From Beijerinckiaceae bacterium (lineage in GTDB: Bacteria; Pseudomonadota; Alphaproteobacteria; Rhizobiales; Beijerinckiaceae), in the NCBI GenBank assembly GCA_025458025.1, contig JALOTF010000057.1, forward strand, positions 1 through 64,000: DNA of 64,000 bases, in the 5' to 3' direction. Both the position numbers and the translations under genes were made by a program. The first letter of the stretch is position 1. The number at the start of each line of letters is the position of its first letter. Below the pieces are notes generated by a model. That model saw only the letters and a list, made by a program, of their open reading frames with translations, was not told where the DNA came from and ran no database searches. Shown here one piece after another: positions 42,865 through 53,658 of this stretch.

Positions 42865-43551
42865 TCATTCCTTCTCAGGCAGGTCGCGCAGGAAGCCGAG
42901 CCCGAGGAAATAGATACCACCCGCCAGCAAAACCGACCATACGGCGGCCAAGCTCCAGATCGCGAGCACCGCCATGGTCATCGGGCGCCAGCGCTTCACG
43001 CGCACGGGGTGCACGAACACCACCGGCAGGAACATCATCGCCGTCAGCGCCGTGACAATCACCAGCGCCAGCCAGGCCGGCGGCAGGAACACCACGATAT
43101 AGAACACCACCACGTTCCACACGGCAGGGAAGCCGAGGAACCACCAATCATGCGTCTTCATATGGGTGTCGGCGAAATAAAGCGCCGAGCCGATGGTGAT
43201 GATCAGCCCCATGATCAGCCCATAGGGCTGCGGCATGATCTCGGGGCGCAGCAGAATCGCGGCAGGCACGAAGACATAGGTGATGAAATCCACCACGAGA
43301 TCGAGCACCGCGCCATCATAGCGCGAGGCGGTCTCGATCACGTTGAGCCGCCGCGCCATCGGGCCATCGGCTGCATCGACGAAAAGCGCCACGGCGAGCC
43401 AGCCGAAGCACGCCACGATATGCCCGGAAATCGCGGATTCAAGGGCCAGAAAGCCGAGCGCAGCGCCAAGCGCAGTGAAAACGTGCACGCCATAGGCCAT
43501 GACATGGACCGGGCCCTTCTTGCCGGTCTTGTCCCGCTCTTTCGCCGCCAC
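42865..43551 (-). CDS. pcs: Phosphatidylcholine synthase
   Basis: A 228-aa integral membrane CDP-alcohol phosphotransferase that condenses CDP-diacylglycerol and choline. The catalytic signature DGPMAR, then G and D/D (residues about 62-88: ADGPMARRLNVIETASRYDG and AVLDLVVD) is complete, with about eight helices. Pcs is typical of rhizobia, Brucella and relatives. Convergent with the TPP-controlled gene (3 bp apart). Confidence 0.92.
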   Translation of the reverse strand: MAAKERDKTGKKGPVHVMAYGVHVFTALGAALGFLALESAISGHIVACFGWLAVALFVDAADGPMARRLNVIETASRYDGAVLDLVVDFITYVFVPAAILLRPEIMPQPYGLIMGLIITIGSALYFADTHMKTHDWWFLGFPAVWNVVVFYIVVFLPPAWLALVIVTALTAMMFLPVVFVHPVRVKRWRPMTMAVLAIWSLAAVWSVLLAGGIYFLGLGFLRDLPEKE

Positions 43552-43623
43552 GCCCCAACTCCGTCACTGAACTCTCGCAGAAACGGCATAACACCCTTGG
43601 GCTTACCCGCCAATCCGGGTGGT

Positions 43624-44349
43624 TCACGCGCCGAAACTTCCGCCCGGCGAGAAATGCGAGACGATCTGATGCCGCGCGGCCGGATAGTGCAAGGTGACGG
43701 CTGTCACGATCACGCCACCCTGCCAGGTGCGCCGATCAATCACGAGGCAGGCCGCGCCCTTCGCCATGGCGAGACGTCGCGCGAGAGCCGCTGAGGCAAT
43801 ATCCGCACGGATGATATGCTCGGCATCGGTCCATGGCACCTCGTTCAGAAGCCAGGTGCCGGGTGGCGTCTCGGAGAAATCCGCGCTCACCGCATCGGGC
43901 ACGATGGCAAGATTCATGAGGCGGTTTTCCACCGCGTAGGGGAGGGCGTCGGCGTAATGCACGAGTTCCAGTGCGAGGATCTCCGCCACGGGCTGGCCGA
44001 GACGCGCGGCCTCCGCTGCATCCGGCGCCCGCTTCGCGCGCGACAGGATTTCGCAGCGATAGGCGCGCCCGGAAGCGGTGATTTCCGCCTTGAGATCGTG
44101 GATCTTCAGCACGGTCTGTGCGTTGCGCGGCATGGCCACCTGCGAGCCCGCACGCCGCCGCCGCTGGATCAGCCCCTCGCTGGTGAGCGCGGAGAGCGCC
44201 TTGCTCACGGTCATGCGCGAGCAGCCGTAGAGTTCTTTGAGTTCATGCTCGGAGGGGATGGCATCGCCCGGCCGCAATTCGCCCGAGGCGATGCGATTCT
44301 GGATATCGCGCCGGATCTCGAGATAGCGGGGGAGGGCGATGTCGTCCAA
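43624..44349 (-). CDS. hutC: HutC-type GntR repressor of histidine utilisation
   Basis: A 241-aa regulator: winged helix at residues about 8-75 (YLEIRRDIQNRIASGELRPGDAIPSEHELKELYGCSRMTVSKAL) and a UTRA ligand domain behind it, which senses urocanate in HutC proteins. Downstream of hutF on the same strand, 15 bp apart. Two copies of a TGTxTAGACA palindrome near hutI and near the ABC transporter are its probable operators. Confidence 0.92.
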   Translation of the reverse strand: MDDIALPRYLEIRRDIQNRIASGELRPGDAIPSEHELKELYGCSRMTVSKALSALTSEGLIQRRRRAGSQVAMPRNAQTVLKIHDLKAEITASGRAYRCEILSRAKRAPDAAEAARLGQPVAEILALELVHYADALPYAVENRLMNLAIVPDAVSADFSETPPGTWLLNEVPWTDAEHIIRADIASAALARRLAMAKGAACLVIDRRTWQGGVIVTAVTLHYPAARHQIVSHFSPGGSFGA

Positions 44350-44364
44350 AGGCGCGGTTCCCGG

Positions 44365-45717
44365 TCAGATCGTGCTGGCGAGGCGGTGGATGACCTGCCG
44401 ATAGGCTTGAGCCAAGGCCTCATGCCTGTGATGCCGGCCCTTGTCCACGACCAGTTTGCCCGCCGCATAGACCTTGTCGATCAAGGCATGGTCACCGGCG
44501 AAGATGTAGGAATCCAGCGCGTAATCGCCATCGCGGCCCGCGAGATCGGGCGCATTGGGGTTGAGCGTCACAAAGTCAGCCCGCGCGCCAACAGCAATGC
44601 CCATGGCTCGCCCGAGCGCCTGCGCCCCGCCCGCCAGCGCGCGATCATAAAGCGTGCGTCCGGTGGAAGCACCCGGCAAACTCATCGCGTTGCGCACGCG
44701 CCGCGTGAGGCGCTGGCTGTATTCCAGCATACGCAATTCGCCGGGCGCGGTGATCTCGACATTCGAATCTGTCCCGACGCCGAAGCTCCCGCCCGCCGCG
44801 AGAAAATCCGTGGCTGGAAACACGCCATCGCCCAGATTCGCTTCCGTGATGGGGCAGAGGCCCGCAACGGCACCGGACTTTGCCAGCGCCAGCGTTTCGC
44901 TCTCCGTGAGATGCGTCGCGTGGATCAGGCACCAGCGCTCATCCACCGGCTGATGTGCGAGAAGCCATTCGACGGGACGCTGGCCGCTCCAGGCGAGGCA
45001 ATCCTGCACTTCCTTCATCTGCTCGGCGACATGGATATGCACCGGACCGATGGGATAGGCCGAGACAAGCGCATTCAATTCATCTGGCGTCGCCGCGCGC
45101 AGGGAATGCGGCGCGAAACCCAGCACCGCATGCGGCAGGCGCGAAATCGCGCGCCCGCTCGCTTCCATGAGGCGCGCGAAGCCATGGAGATCGGAGAGGA
45201 AACGCCGCTGGCCCGGATTGGCCGCCTGCCCACCAAAGCCGCCATGGGCATAGAACACTGGCAGAAGCGTGAGCGCGATGCCCGTTTCCGCCGAGGCCGA
45301 AGCGATGCGCACGGCATGCTCGGCGGGGTTGGCATAGGCCGTGCCATCCGGCTGATGATGCAGGTAGTGGAACTCGCCCACGGCGGTAAATCCGCGCTCC
45401 AGCATCTCCATGAAGGCGAAAGCGGCAATCGCCTCCACATCCTCGGCGGTGATTTCCCCGAGGAAGCGATACATCACCTCGCGCCAGGTCCAGAAGCTGT
45501 CATCCGATTGGCCGCGTCGCTCCGCAAGGCCCGCCATGCCGCGCTGGAAGCTGTGGGAATGCAGGCTCGCGAGGCCAGGAAGCGCAATCGCGCCATCACT
45601 CGCCACGGCCTCCACGCCGGTCTCCACCCGCGTGATCAGCCCCGCCTCGTGATGAACCGCAACCCCGCGCGCCCAGCCCATGGGCAGCAGCGCCTGGCCA
45701 AAATGGAGCACTGGCAT
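44365..45717 (-). CDS. hutF: Formimidoylglutamate deiminase
   Basis: A 450-aa amidohydrolase that converts N-formimino-glutamate to N-formylglutamate and ammonia, the five-step branch of histidine degradation completed by HutG. Metal motif HSHSFQRGM near residue 53 and the [11 protein letters not shown] segment near 310 match HutF. Divergent from hutI across 79 bp containing a HutC-like operator. Confidence 0.94.
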   Translation of the reverse strand: MPVLHFGQALLPMGWARGVAVHHEAGLITRVETGVEAVASDGAIALPGLASLHSHSFQRGMAGLAERRGQSDDSFWTWREVMYRFLGEITAEDVEAIAAFAFMEMLERGFTAVGEFHYLHHQPDGTAYANPAEHAVRIASASAETGIALTLLPVFYAHGGFGGQAANPGQRRFLSDLHGFARLMEASGRAISRLPHAVLGFAPHSLRAATPDELNALVSAYPIGPVHIHVAEQMKEVQDCLAWSGQRPVEWLLAHQPVDERWCLIHATHLTESETLALAKSGAVAGLCPITEANLGDGVFPATDFLAAGGSFGVGTDSNVEITAPGELRMLEYSQRLTRRVRNAMSLPGASTGRTLYDRALAGGAQALGRAMGIAVGARADFVTLNPNAPDLAGRDGDYALDSYIFAGDHALIDKVYAAGKLVVDKGRHHRHEALAQAYRQVIHRLASTI

Positions 45718-45772
45718 CGCTTCATTCTCCGTCTCTCAAATTCCGCTGGACTTTAGCGCGAGCGCCTCATTA

Positions 45773-45782
45773 TGTATAGACA
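45773..45782 (+). promoter_or_regulatory. HutC-like operator between hutF and hutI
   Basis: TGTATAGACA, a near-palindrome (TGT-TA-ACA), 14 bp upstream of the hutI start and in the shared hutF/hutI promoter. It differs by one base from the perfect TGTCTAGACA at 54661. Confidence 0.7.
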
Positions 45783-45796
45783 AAAGAGGTGATGTC

Positions 45797-47005
45797 GTGA
45801 CAGCGGATCATGTGTTTCGCAACGCCCGTCTCGTGACCATGGCCGGGGAGGGCATGGGCGCAATCGAACGCGGCGCTGTGGTCGTCGCGGGCGGGCGGAT
45901 CGCCTATGCCGGCCCAGATAGCGAGTGTCCCACGGGTCTTTCCGGCATCGAAAGCACGGATTGCGAGGGCCGCGTCATCACCCCCGGCCTCATCGATTGC
46001 CACACGCATCTCGTGTTTGGCGGCAACCGCGCCCGGGAATTCGAGATGCGCCTTGATGGTGCAAGCTATGAGGAGATCGCCCGCGCCGGAGGCGGCATTC
46101 TTTCCACCGTGCGCGCCACGCGCGCCGCAAGCGAGGATGACCTCGTTGCTTCCGCTTTGCCGCGTCTTGATGCGTTGCTGGCGGAGGGTGTCACCACAAT
46201 CGAGATCAAGTCCGGCTATGGCCTTACTGTCGCGGATGAGGTGAAGACCCTTCGCGCCGCGCGCAAACTCCGCACGATGCGGCCTGTTTCCGTGACGACC
46301 ACGGCACTTGGCGCGCATGCGATCCCACCGGAATTTGCGGGCCGCTCCGCTGATTACATCGCGCATGTCATCAACGAGCAACTGCCGGCTCTCGCCGCTG
46401 AAAACCTCGCGGATGCGGTGGATGCCTTCTGCGAGGGCATCGCCTTTTCGCCGGATGAGGTGGACCGGCTCTTCACGGCCGCGCGGAGCCTTGGCCTGCC
46501 GGTGAAGCTGCACGCGGACCAGCTCTCGAACCTCCATGGCGCGGCACTCGCGGCCAAGCACGGCGCGCTCTCGGCGGATCATCTGGAATATACCGATGCT
46601 GAGGGTGCTGCTGCGATGGCCAAGGCCGGAACGGTGGCGGTTCTTTTGCCCGGCGCCTTCTATTTCCTGCGCGAGAAGCAGCTTCCGCCCATCGCGGCGT
46701 TCCGCGCGGCGGGCACGCGCATGGCCCTCGCGACCGATTGCAATCCCGGCTCGTCGCCGCTCACATCGCCCCTGCTCACCATGAACATGGCCGCGACCCT
46801 CTTCCGCATGACCGTTTCGGAATGCCTCGCGGGCTTCACGCGGGAGGCGGCGCGCGCGCTTGGCAAGCTCGGCGAAACCGGCACGCTGGAAGTCGGGAAA
46901 TGGGCCGATCTCGCGATCTGGTCGGTCGAAAGCCCGGCAGAACTCGTCTATCGCATGGGGTTCAACCCGCTCCATGCGCGCATCTGGAGGGGGAAACCAT
47001 GCTGA
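45797..47005 (+). CDS. hutI: Imidazolonepropionase
   Basis: A 402-aa amidohydrolase, third step of histidine degradation (imidazolonepropionate to formiminoglutamate). Metal ligands are in [12 protein letters not shown] (near residue 70), GAHAIP, HADQL and [14 protein letters not shown] start at 45797 is chosen: SD AGAGGTGAT lies just before it and [15 protein letters not shown] is the family N-terminus. Overlaps hutH by 7 bp. Confidence 0.95.
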   Translation: MTADHVFRNARLVTMAGEGMGAIERGAVVVAGGRIAYAGPDSECPTGLSGIESTDCEGRVITPGLIDCHTHLVFGGNRAREFEMRLDGASYEEIARAGGGILSTVRATRAASEDDLVASALPRLDALLAEGVTTIEIKSGYGLTVADEVKTLRAARKLRTMRPVSVTTTALGAHAIPPEFAGRSADYIAHVINEQLPALAAENLADAVDAFCEGIAFSPDEVDRLFTAARSLGLPVKLHADQLSNLHGAALAAKHGALSADHLEYTDAEGAAAMAKAGTVAVLLPGAFYFLREKQLPPIAAFRAAGTRMALATDCNPGSSPLTSPLLTMNMAATLFRMTVSECLAGFTREAARALGKLGETGTLEVGKWADLAIWSVESPAELVYRMGFNPLHARIWRGKPC

Positions 47006-48525
47006 CGATCCATCCCGGCACGGTGCCGTTGGCCGACTGGCGCGCGATCTACCGTGGCGCTGCCTTCCGGCTTGATGCCGCCTGCCGCGAGAAGGTGGCC
47101 GCGAGTGCGGCCTCCATCGCGCGCATCCTCGCGAAGGGCGAGCCGGTCTACGGCATCAATACTGGCTTCGGGAAGCTCGCGAGCGTGCGCATCGGCGACA
47201 ATGATCTCGCGACGCTCCAGCGCAACATCGTGCTGAGCCACGCTGCGGGTGTGGGCGAGGCCATGCCGAAGCCCATCGCGCGTCTGATGATGGCGCTGAA
47301 GCTCGCGAGCCTCGCGCAGGGCGCCTCCGGCATCCGCCTCGAAACCCTGGATCGGCTGGAAACGCTGCTTCAGCGAGACCTCATCCCCGTGGTGCCGGCG
47401 CAAGGTTCGGTGGGCGCTTCGGGCGATCTCGCGCCGCTCTCGCACATGACCGCCGCGATGATCGGCGTGGGGCAGATCGACACGCCAAACGGGCGTAAAC
47501 CCGCTGCCAAGGCTCTCGCAGAAGCGGGCCTTGCTCCGCTGGAACTCGGCGCGAAGGAGGGACTCGCGCTGCTGAACGGCACGCAGTTTTCCACCGCGTA
47601 TGCCCTTGCGGGCCTGTTCGAGGCGGAAGCGCTTCTGCATGCCGCACTCGTCACGGGTGCGCTTTCCACCGATGCCGCGCGCGGCTCGGATACGCCGTTC
47701 GATCCGCGCATCCATGCGCTTCGCGGCCATCGCGGGCAGATCGACACGGCGGATGCCTTGCGTCGCCTGATGGCGGGTTCAGCGATCCGCGCCTCGCACC
47801 TCACGGGCGATGATCGCGTGCAGGACCCCTATTGCCTGCGCTGCCAGCCGCAGGTGATGGGCGCAGCTTTGGACGTGCTGCGGCAGGCGGCGGCGACGCT
47901 GGGCACCGAAGCCAATGGCGTTTCCGATAACCCGCTGATCTTCGCCGACGCCGATGAGGCGCTCTCTGGCGGGAATTTCCACGCCGAGCCGGTGGCTTTC
48001 GCGGCCGACATGATCGCGCTCGCCATCTGCGAGATCGGCTCGCTCTCCGAGCGCCGCGTGGCGATGCTGGTGGACCCGGCGCTCTCCGGCCTGCCGGCCT
48101 TCCTCACGCCAAAGCCGGGGCTCAATTCCGGCTTCATGATCCCGCAGGTCACGGCAGCGGCGCTTGTCTCCGAGAACAAGCAGAAGGCCTACCCTGCGAG
48201 TGTGGATTCCATCCCCACCTCTGCCAATCAGGAAGATCACGTCTCCATGGCCGCGCATGGCGCGCGCCGGCTGATGCCGATGGTCGAGAATGCGCGCAGC
48301 GTGGTGGCGATCGAGGCACTCGCGGCCTGTCAGGCGATCGATTTCCACGCGCCGCTCGCTTCCAGCCCCGCTCTGGAAGCGGCGAAAGGCGCGTTGCGCG
48401 CGCTTGTGCCAACACTTCAGGAAGACCGGCATTTCCACCCGGATATCGAGGCCGCGCTCGATCTCGTGCGCTCCGGCGCGCTGGTGAAGGCGGCTGCCCT
48501 GCCGCTGCCCGGTTTGGAGGCCTGA
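46999..48525 (+). CDS. hutH: Histidine ammonia-lyase
   Basis: Deaminates histidine to urocanate. The 508-aa enzyme has the Ala140-Ser141-Gly142 triad in [14 protein letters not shown] that cyclises into the MIO prosthetic group, [10 protein letters not shown] near 51-60, and [14 protein letters not shown] near 412. The ATG at 46999 has an SD GGAGGGGG and the family N-terminus [11 protein letters not shown]. Confidence 0.97.
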   Translation: MLTIHPGTVPLADWRAIYRGAAFRLDAACREKVAASAASIARILAKGEPVYGINTGFGKLASVRIGDNDLATLQRNIVLSHAAGVGEAMPKPIARLMMALKLASLAQGASGIRLETLDRLETLLQRDLIPVVPAQGSVGASGDLAPLSHMTAAMIGVGQIDTPNGRKPAAKALAEAGLAPLELGAKEGLALLNGTQFSTAYALAGLFEAEALLHAALVTGALSTDAARGSDTPFDPRIHALRGHRGQIDTADALRRLMAGSAIRASHLTGDDRVQDPYCLRCQPQVMGAALDVLRQAAATLGTEANGVSDNPLIFADADEALSGGNFHAEPVAFAADMIALAICEIGSLSERRVAMLVDPALSGLPAFLTPKPGLNSGFMIPQVTAAALVSENKQKAYPASVDSIPTSANQEDHVSMAAHGARRLMPMVENARSVVAIEALAACQAIDFHAPLASSPALEAAKGALRALVPTLQEDRHFHPDIEAALDLVRSGALVKAAALPLPGLEA

Positions 48526-48528
48526 GCC

Positions 48529-49374
48529 ATGTTCACGTTGCCTGAAAACTGGCTCACGATCCGGCGTGGTAACGCCCCGCTGGTCATCAGCCTGCCGCAT
48601 ACCGGGCGCGACCTGCCGCCGGAGCTTGAAGCCCGCGTCGTCTCGCCCTGGCTCGCGCGGAAGGATTGCGACTGGTGGATCGACAATCTCTATGCCTTCG
48701 CAGCAGATCTCGATGCCACGATCATCCACACCTCGCTTTCGCGCACGCTGATTGACGTGAATCGCGATCCCTCTGGCGTGTCGCTCTATCCCGGACAGGC
48801 GACGACGGAACTCTGCCCCTCCACGACTTTCGACGGCGAGCCGCTCTACAAGGTGGGGCAGGCGCCGGATGCGGCGGAGATCGCGGTGCGGCAGAAGCTT
48901 GCTTTCGATCCCTATCACGCGGCTCTCGCGGGCGAGATCCAGCGCCTGCGCGGCCAGAATTCCCGCGTGGTGCTCTATGATTGCCACTCGATCCGCTCGG
49001 TCATCCCCCGGCTTTTCGAAGGCGAGTTGCCGCATTTCAACATCGGCACGAATTCTGGTGCGGCCTGCGATGCACGCCTCACGGCTGAAATCGAAAAGCT
49101 CTGCGATTCAAGCGGCATGAGCCGTGTCACCAACGGGCGCTTCAAGGGCGGTTACATCACCCGGAACTACGGCAAGCCGGAAAACGGTGTTCATGCCGTG
49201 CAGATGGAACTCGCCTGCCGGGGCTACATGCGCGAGCCCATTTCCCGTGCGAACCAGCCCGATGTGAGCGAGGCCAACTGGCCCAGCACCTACGATCCCG
49301 CTTATGCCGCGCCGATCCGCGCGACGCTTCAATCCATTCTCCAAGCCTGCCTTGCCTTCGCGAAAGGGGCCTGA
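48529..49374 (+). CDS. hutG: N-formylglutamate deformylase
   Basis: A 281-aa hydrolase giving glutamate and formate, the last step after HutF. Conserved [11 protein letters not shown] near residue 23, [18 protein letters not shown], and [13 protein letters not shown] identify the N-formylglutamate amidohydrolase family. Two to three bases separate it from hutH and hutU. Confidence 0.95.
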   Translation: MFTLPENWLTIRRGNAPLVISLPHTGRDLPPELEARVVSPWLARKDCDWWIDNLYAFAADLDATIIHTSLSRTLIDVNRDPSGVSLYPGQATTELCPSTTFDGEPLYKVGQAPDAAEIAVRQKLAFDPYHAALAGEIQRLRGQNSRVVLYDCHSIRSVIPRLFEGELPHFNIGTNSGAACDARLTAEIEKLCDSSGMSRVTNGRFKGGYITRNYGKPENGVHAVQMELACRGYMREPISRANQPDVSEANWPSTYDPAYAAPIRATLQSILQACLAFAKGA

Positions 49375-49376
49375 CC

Positions 49377-51041
49377 ATGACCCGTCTCGACAATTCCCGC
49401 GTGATCCGCGCGCCGCGTGGCCTCGATCTCTCGGCCAAGTCCTGGCTGACCGAAGCGCCGCTGCGCATGCTCATGAACAATCTCGATCCCGATGTGGCCG
49501 AGAAGCCCGGCGAACTCGTGGTCTATGGCGGCATTGGCCGCGCCGCGCGTGACTGGGACAGCTTCGACAAGATCGTGGGCGCGCTGAAAAAGCTGGAGGC
49601 GGATGAGACGCTGCTCGTCCAATCCGGCAAGCCGGTGGGCGTGTTCCGCACCCATGCCGATGCACCGCGCGTGCTCATCGCCAATTCGAACCTCGTGCCG
49701 CGCTGGGCGACCTGGGAGCATTTCAACGAGCTCGATAAGAAGGGCCTGATGATGTACGGCCAGATGACCGCTGGCTCGTGGATCTATATCGGCACGCAGG
49801 GCATCGTTCAGGGCACCTACGAAACCTTCGTGGAGATGGGCCGCCAGCATTATGGCGGCGATCTCTCGGGCCGCTGGATCCTCACGGCAGGTCTTGGCGG
49901 GATGGGTGGCGCGCAGCCGCTCGCCGCGACCATGGCTGGGGCCTCCTGCCTCGCGGTGGAATGCCGGCCCTCGTCGATCGAGTTCCGCCTGCGCACGGGC
50001 TATCTCGATACCAAGGCGGACACGCTGGATGAAGCGCTGGAGATCATCCGCCGTGCCTCAGCCGAGAAGAAGGCGATCTCGGTCGGTCTCCTCGGCAATG
50101 CGGCGGATATCTTCCCCGAACTCGTGCGCCGCGGCATCCGCCCGGATTGCGTGACCGACCAGACTTCCGCGCATGATCCCGTGCACGGCTACCTGCCGCA
50201 GGGCTGGACGCTGGCGGATTGGGAAGCCAAGCAGGCCAATGATCCCAAGGCTGTGACCGCCGCCGCGAAAAAGAGCATGGCCGCGCATGTCCGCGCGATG
50301 CTCGATTTCCACAAGATGGGTGTTCCCACGGTCGATTACGGCAACAATATCCGCCAGATGGCACTCGAGGAAGGCGTGGCGGATGCCTTCGATTTCCCCG
50401 GCTTTGTACCGGCCTATATCCGCCCGCTCTTCTGCCGCGGGATCGGCCCCTTCCGCTGGTGCGCGCTCTCGGGCGATCCGGAGGATATCTATCGCACCGA
50501 CGAGAAGGTGAAGGAGCTGCTGCCGGATAACAAGCACCTCCACAACTGGCTCGACATGGCCAAGAAGCGCATCAAGTTCCAGGGCCTGCCCGCGCGCATC
50601 TGCTGGGTGGGCCTGGGGGATCGGCATCGCCTCGGCCTCGCCTTCAACGAGATGGTCGCGAAGGGTGAACTCAAGGCCCCCATCGTGATCGGGCGAGACC
50701 ACCTCGATTCTGGCTCCGTCGCCTCGCCCAATCGTGAGACCGAAGCGATGCGCGACGGCTCGGATGCGGTGTCCGATTGGCCGCTGCTGAATGCGCTGCT
50801 CAACTGCGCGAGCGGTGCCACCTGGGTCTCGCTGCATCATGGCGGCGGCGTGGGCATGGGCTTTTCGCAGCATTCGGGCATGGTCATCTGCTGCGACGGC
50901 ACGGAAGATGCCGCGCGCCGCATCGCCCGCGTGCTCTGGAACGACCCGGCGACGGGCGTAATGCGCCATGCCGATGCGGGCTACCAGATCGCGCTGGATT
51001 GCGCCCGCGAGCACCAGCTGAACCTGCCGGGCATCCTGTGA
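49377..51041 (+). CDS. hutU: Urocanate hydratase
   Basis: A 554-aa enzyme, second step: urocanate to imidazolonepropionate. The NAD-binding [19 protein letters not shown] segment lies near residues 175-195, followed by the conserved [14 protein letters not shown] and [15 protein letters not shown], the latter containing the substrate-binding loop. Overlaps hutD by 4 bp. Confidence 0.97.
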   Translation: MTRLDNSRVIRAPRGLDLSAKSWLTEAPLRMLMNNLDPDVAEKPGELVVYGGIGRAARDWDSFDKIVGALKKLEADETLLVQSGKPVGVFRTHADAPRVLIANSNLVPRWATWEHFNELDKKGLMMYGQMTAGSWIYIGTQGIVQGTYETFVEMGRQHYGGDLSGRWILTAGLGGMGGAQPLAATMAGASCLAVECRPSSIEFRLRTGYLDTKADTLDEALEIIRRASAEKKAISVGLLGNAADIFPELVRRGIRPDCVTDQTSAHDPVHGYLPQGWTLADWEAKQANDPKAVTAAAKKSMAAHVRAMLDFHKMGVPTVDYGNNIRQMALEEGVADAFDFPGFVPAYIRPLFCRGIGPFRWCALSGDPEDIYRTDEKVKELLPDNKHLHNWLDMAKKRIKFQGLPARICWVGLGDRHRLGLAFNEMVAKGELKAPIVIGRDHLDSGSVASPNRETEAMRDGSDAVSDWPLLNALLNCASGATWVSLHHGGGVGMGFSQHSGMVICCDGTEDAARRIARVLWNDPATGVMRHADAGYQIALDCAREHQLNLPGIL

Positions 51042-51586
51042 TCCAGCTTCTGCTCGCTTCGGAACGCGAGGCCCGCCCCTGGAAGAACGGGGGCGGGGTG
51101 ACCTTCGATGTGGCGAGCTTCCCGCAAGGGTCGACGCTCGAAACCTTCGGCTGGCGCATCTCCATCGCGGAGGTCGCGAGTGACGGACCCTTCTCGCGGT
51201 TCGAAGGCATTGACCGCTCGACCGCCATCCTTCGTGGAGAGGGATTCCGACTGGTCTTTGGTGATGGCCGCGTGGAAACCTTGCGGCTTGATGCTCCCGC
51301 TCTGGCCTATCCCGGCGATGTTGCGACCGATTGCACGCTGCTCGCCGGGCCGGTGCGCGATCTCAACGTGATGACCCGGCGCGGCATCTATCGCCATCGC
51401 CTGACGCGGGTGAGCGGGGAGATCAGCACTGAGGGTGAGGTTGTTCTGGTCTGCCCGCGCGGGTCGGCCGCGATTACCACTGGTGGCACCAAAGTCACGC
51501 TGCAGGAGAATGACGCGCTGGTGCTCTCCGCCCCACGCTTCCACAGCGACGCGCCGGTCTGGCTCGCGGAGCTTTTGCCCGTTTAA
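51038..51586 (+). CDS. hutD: HutD family protein
   Basis: A 182-aa cupin-like protein. GTG at 51038 overlaps the hutU stop and gives the family start ([25 protein letters not shown], then [18 protein letters not shown]). HutD proteins of Pseudomonas are thought to limit hut expression or handle urocanate, without a settled biochemical function. Ends 4 bp inside the convergent ATPase gene. Confidence 0.92.
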   Translation: MIQLLLASEREARPWKNGGGVTFDVASFPQGSTLETFGWRISIAEVASDGPFSRFEGIDRSTAILRGEGFRLVFGDGRVETLRLDAPALAYPGDVATDCTLLAGPVRDLNVMTRRGIYRHRLTRVSGEISTEGEVVLVCPRGSAAITTGGTKVTLQENDALVLSAPRFHSDAPVWLAELLPV

Positions 51587-52365
51587 TGCGCCGCCGCGAG
51601 CACGGCCTCGCTGCGGATCTCCTCGGTCAGCCGGGCCTTCAGCGCGGAAAATTCCGGCGCGGTCTTCAGCGTGTAATGGCGCGGATGCGGCAGGGTAATC
51701 GGCAGATCGGCCTTGATGCGTCCGGGACGCGCGCTCATCACGAGGCAGCGGGTCGCGAGGAAGATCGCCTCCTCGATATCGTGGGTCACGAAGATCACGG
51801 TCTTTTGCTCGCGCTCCCAGATGCCGAGCAGCAATTCCTGCATCAACGCGCGGGTCTGGTTGTCGAGCGCGCCGAATGGTTCGTCGAGCAGAAGCACGCC
51901 AGGATCATTGGCAAGCGCCCGGGCAATGGCGGTGCGCTGCTGCATGCCGCCTGAAAGCTGCTTGGGGTAGTGGTTCTCAAAGCCCTTGAGGCCGACCTTC
52001 TCGATGTAACTGGCCACGATCTCGCGGCTCTCGCGCTCGGGCATGCCCTTCTCGTTGAGGCCGAAGGCGATGTTCTGCGAGACCGTGAGCCACGGAAAGA
52101 GCGTGTAGCTCTGGAAGACCATGCCGCGATCGGCGCCCGGCCCTTCCACCTTTCGTCCATCGAGCAGGATCTGCCCGGATGTGGGTCGATCCAGCCCCGC
52201 GACCATGCGCAGAAGGGTGGATTTTCCGCAGCCCGAGGGTCCGAGGATCGTCACGAACTCGTTGTTGCCGATGGTGAGGTTGGTGGGTTGCAAAGCCGTC
52301 ACCGGCTTGCCGCCGCGCACGCCGGGGAAGATGCGCCCGAGGCCCTCGATCACGAGCTTGCTCAT
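51583..52365 (-). CDS. ABC transporter ATPase of the nitrate/sulfonate/taurine family, hut-linked
   Basis: A 260-aa ATPase: Walker A GPSGCGKST near residue 39, signature LSGGMQQRTAIARAL, Walker B GVLLLDEPFGALDNQTR. It belongs to the SsuB/TauB/NrtD type. Overlaps the permease gene by 4 bp. The HutC-like operator before the binding-protein gene and the position next to hutD suggest import of histidine, urocanate or a related imidazole compound (inference). Confidence 0.88.
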   Translation of the reverse strand: MSKLVIEGLGRIFPGVRGGKPVTALQPTNLTIGNNEFVTILGPSGCGKSTLLRMVAGLDRPTSGQILLDGRKVEGPGADRGMVFQSYTLFPWLTVSQNIAFGLNEKGMPERESREIVASYIEKVGLKGFENHYPKQLSGGMQQRTAIARALANDPGVLLLDEPFGALDNQTRALMQELLLGIWEREQKTVIFVTHDIEEAIFLATRCLVMSARPGRIKADLPITLPHPRHYTLKTAPEFSALKARLTEEIRSEAVLAAAH

Positions 52366-53135
52366 GCCAATCTCCAGGGGAACAGCTTTGCGTTCAGGAA
52401 CTTGAACAGGAAATCGGAGATGAGCCCGATGATGCCGATGATGATGATCCCGAAGATCATCTGGCCGGTGGCCAGCAGCGCCTGGCTGTCGATGATCATG
52501 TGGCCGATGCCGCTGGAAGAGCCGATGAGTTCCGCCACGATCACATAGGTCCAGGCCCAGCCGAGCACGAGGCGGAGGATTTCCGCAATCTCCGGCGCAT
52601 TCATGGGGATCATCACACGGCCGACGATGCCCGTATCCTTCGCGCCCAAGGTGTAGGCTGCCTCCACGAGATCGCGGCGCGTGTTGCCCACCACCACGGC
52701 GACCATCAGGATGATCTGGAACACCGAGCCGATGAAGATCACGAGCAGCTTCTGCGTCTCGCCGATGCCCGCCCAGAGGATCAGCAGCGGCACGAAGGCG
52801 GAAGCCGGGAGATAGCGCGCGAAAGAGACGAAGGGCTCGAGGAAAGCCTCCACCGGCTTGTAGGCACCCATCAGGATGCCCAGCGGCACCGCCACGATGG
52901 CCGCCAGCACGAAGCCGCCGACCACGCGCCAGATCGTGATGCCGATATCCGCTGCGAAGCCGAATTTTGTCAGCAGCAGCCAGCCATCCTTCACCATGGT
53001 GATGGGGTCGGCGAGGAAGGTCTTGGAGACGAAGCCGCCGAGCGTAGCCACGGCCCAGGCCGCGAAGAACAGCACGAAAAACGAGAGGCCGAGAACGACC
53101 TTCCGTCCTTCGGAGATAGGTTCAAGCGGCCGCAT
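52362..53135 (-). CDS. ABC transporter permease, SsuC/TauC family, hut-linked
   Basis: A permease of about 257 aa with six helices; the EAA loop is LVEAAYTLGAKDTGIVGRVMIPMNAPEI. The start ATG at 53135 has a GAGAGG SD; an ATG at 53147 is the alternative, and the frame extends further into mug without a meaningful N-terminus. It overlaps the 3' end of mug, which separates it from the binding-protein gene. Confidence 0.88.
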   Translation of the reverse strand: MRPLEPISEGRKVVLGLSFFVLFFAAWAVATLGGFVSKTFLADPITMVKDGWLLLTKFGFAADIGITIWRVVGGFVLAAIVAVPLGILMGAYKPVEAFLEPFVSFARYLPASAFVPLLILWAGIGETQKLLVIFIGSVFQIILMVAVVVGNTRRDLVEAAYTLGAKDTGIVGRVMIPMNAPEIAEILRLVLGWAWTYVIVAELIGSSSGIGHMIIDSQALLATGQMIFGIIIIGIIGLISDFLFKFLNAKLFPWRLA

Positions 53136-53637
53136 GGTGCCTCTCATCTGCCGCGCGCCGGGCAAGAGCCTGCCACGGCGCGACGTTCCAGTGGGATGTG
53201 GCCAGCCCTGAAGTCGAGGGCAGCACATGGGTTTCGATGCCGCAGAACGGCTCATCCTGAAGGCCGAACCGCAGGTTCCTGCGCCCTAGGGCAAGCTGCG
53301 CCGCATTCTTGCTGGTGAAGGCAAGGCAGCGCGGCTGGTGGCGTTCGAGGCTCTTCCGCAGGCGATCGAGATGAAGCTCGCCCGCGGAAAGCGTGGAATC
53401 CTGTCCGGCGGAGGATTTCGCAAGATCGGTCAGTCCGATCCCCAGAGGCAGGAGCAGCGGGTATTCCTCGGGCGCGAAGAGGCGAGGGATCAGCCCCACC
53501 TCATGCAGGGTGCGCCAGAAGCGGTTGCCTGGCTTCGCGTAATAGGCGCGCCGCTCAGCCGAGGCGATGCCGGGGCGGGTGCCGCAGAAGACGATCCGAA
53601 GGCCATCGGCAAGAAGGTCTTCGAGAACGTCTCCCAT
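53122..53637 (-). CDS. mug: Mug/TDG-type mismatch uracil-DNA glycosylase
   Basis: A 171-aa glycosylase acting on G:U or G:T mismatches. Family words include AYYAKPGNRFWRTLHEVGLIP, LLPLGIGLTDLAK, AFTSKNAA and the C-terminal loop PSTSGLATSHW. Motif 1 reads CGTRPGIAS, with Arg where E. coli Mug has the catalytic Asn (GINPG); related alphaproteobacterial proteins may vary here too, so activity needs testing. It lies inside the ABC-transporter operon, 21 bp after the binding-protein gene and overlapping the permease gene. Confidence 0.87.
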   Translation of the reverse strand: MGDVLEDLLADGLRIVFCGTRPGIASAERRAYYAKPGNRFWRTLHEVGLIPRLFAPEEYPLLLPLGIGLTDLAKSSAGQDSTLSAGELHLDRLRKSLERHQPRCLAFTSKNAAQLALGRRNLRFGLQDEPFCGIETHVLPSTSGLATSHWNVAPWQALARRAADERHHAAA

Positions 53638-53658
53638 GGCGCCCCCCGTGCCTCGCGC

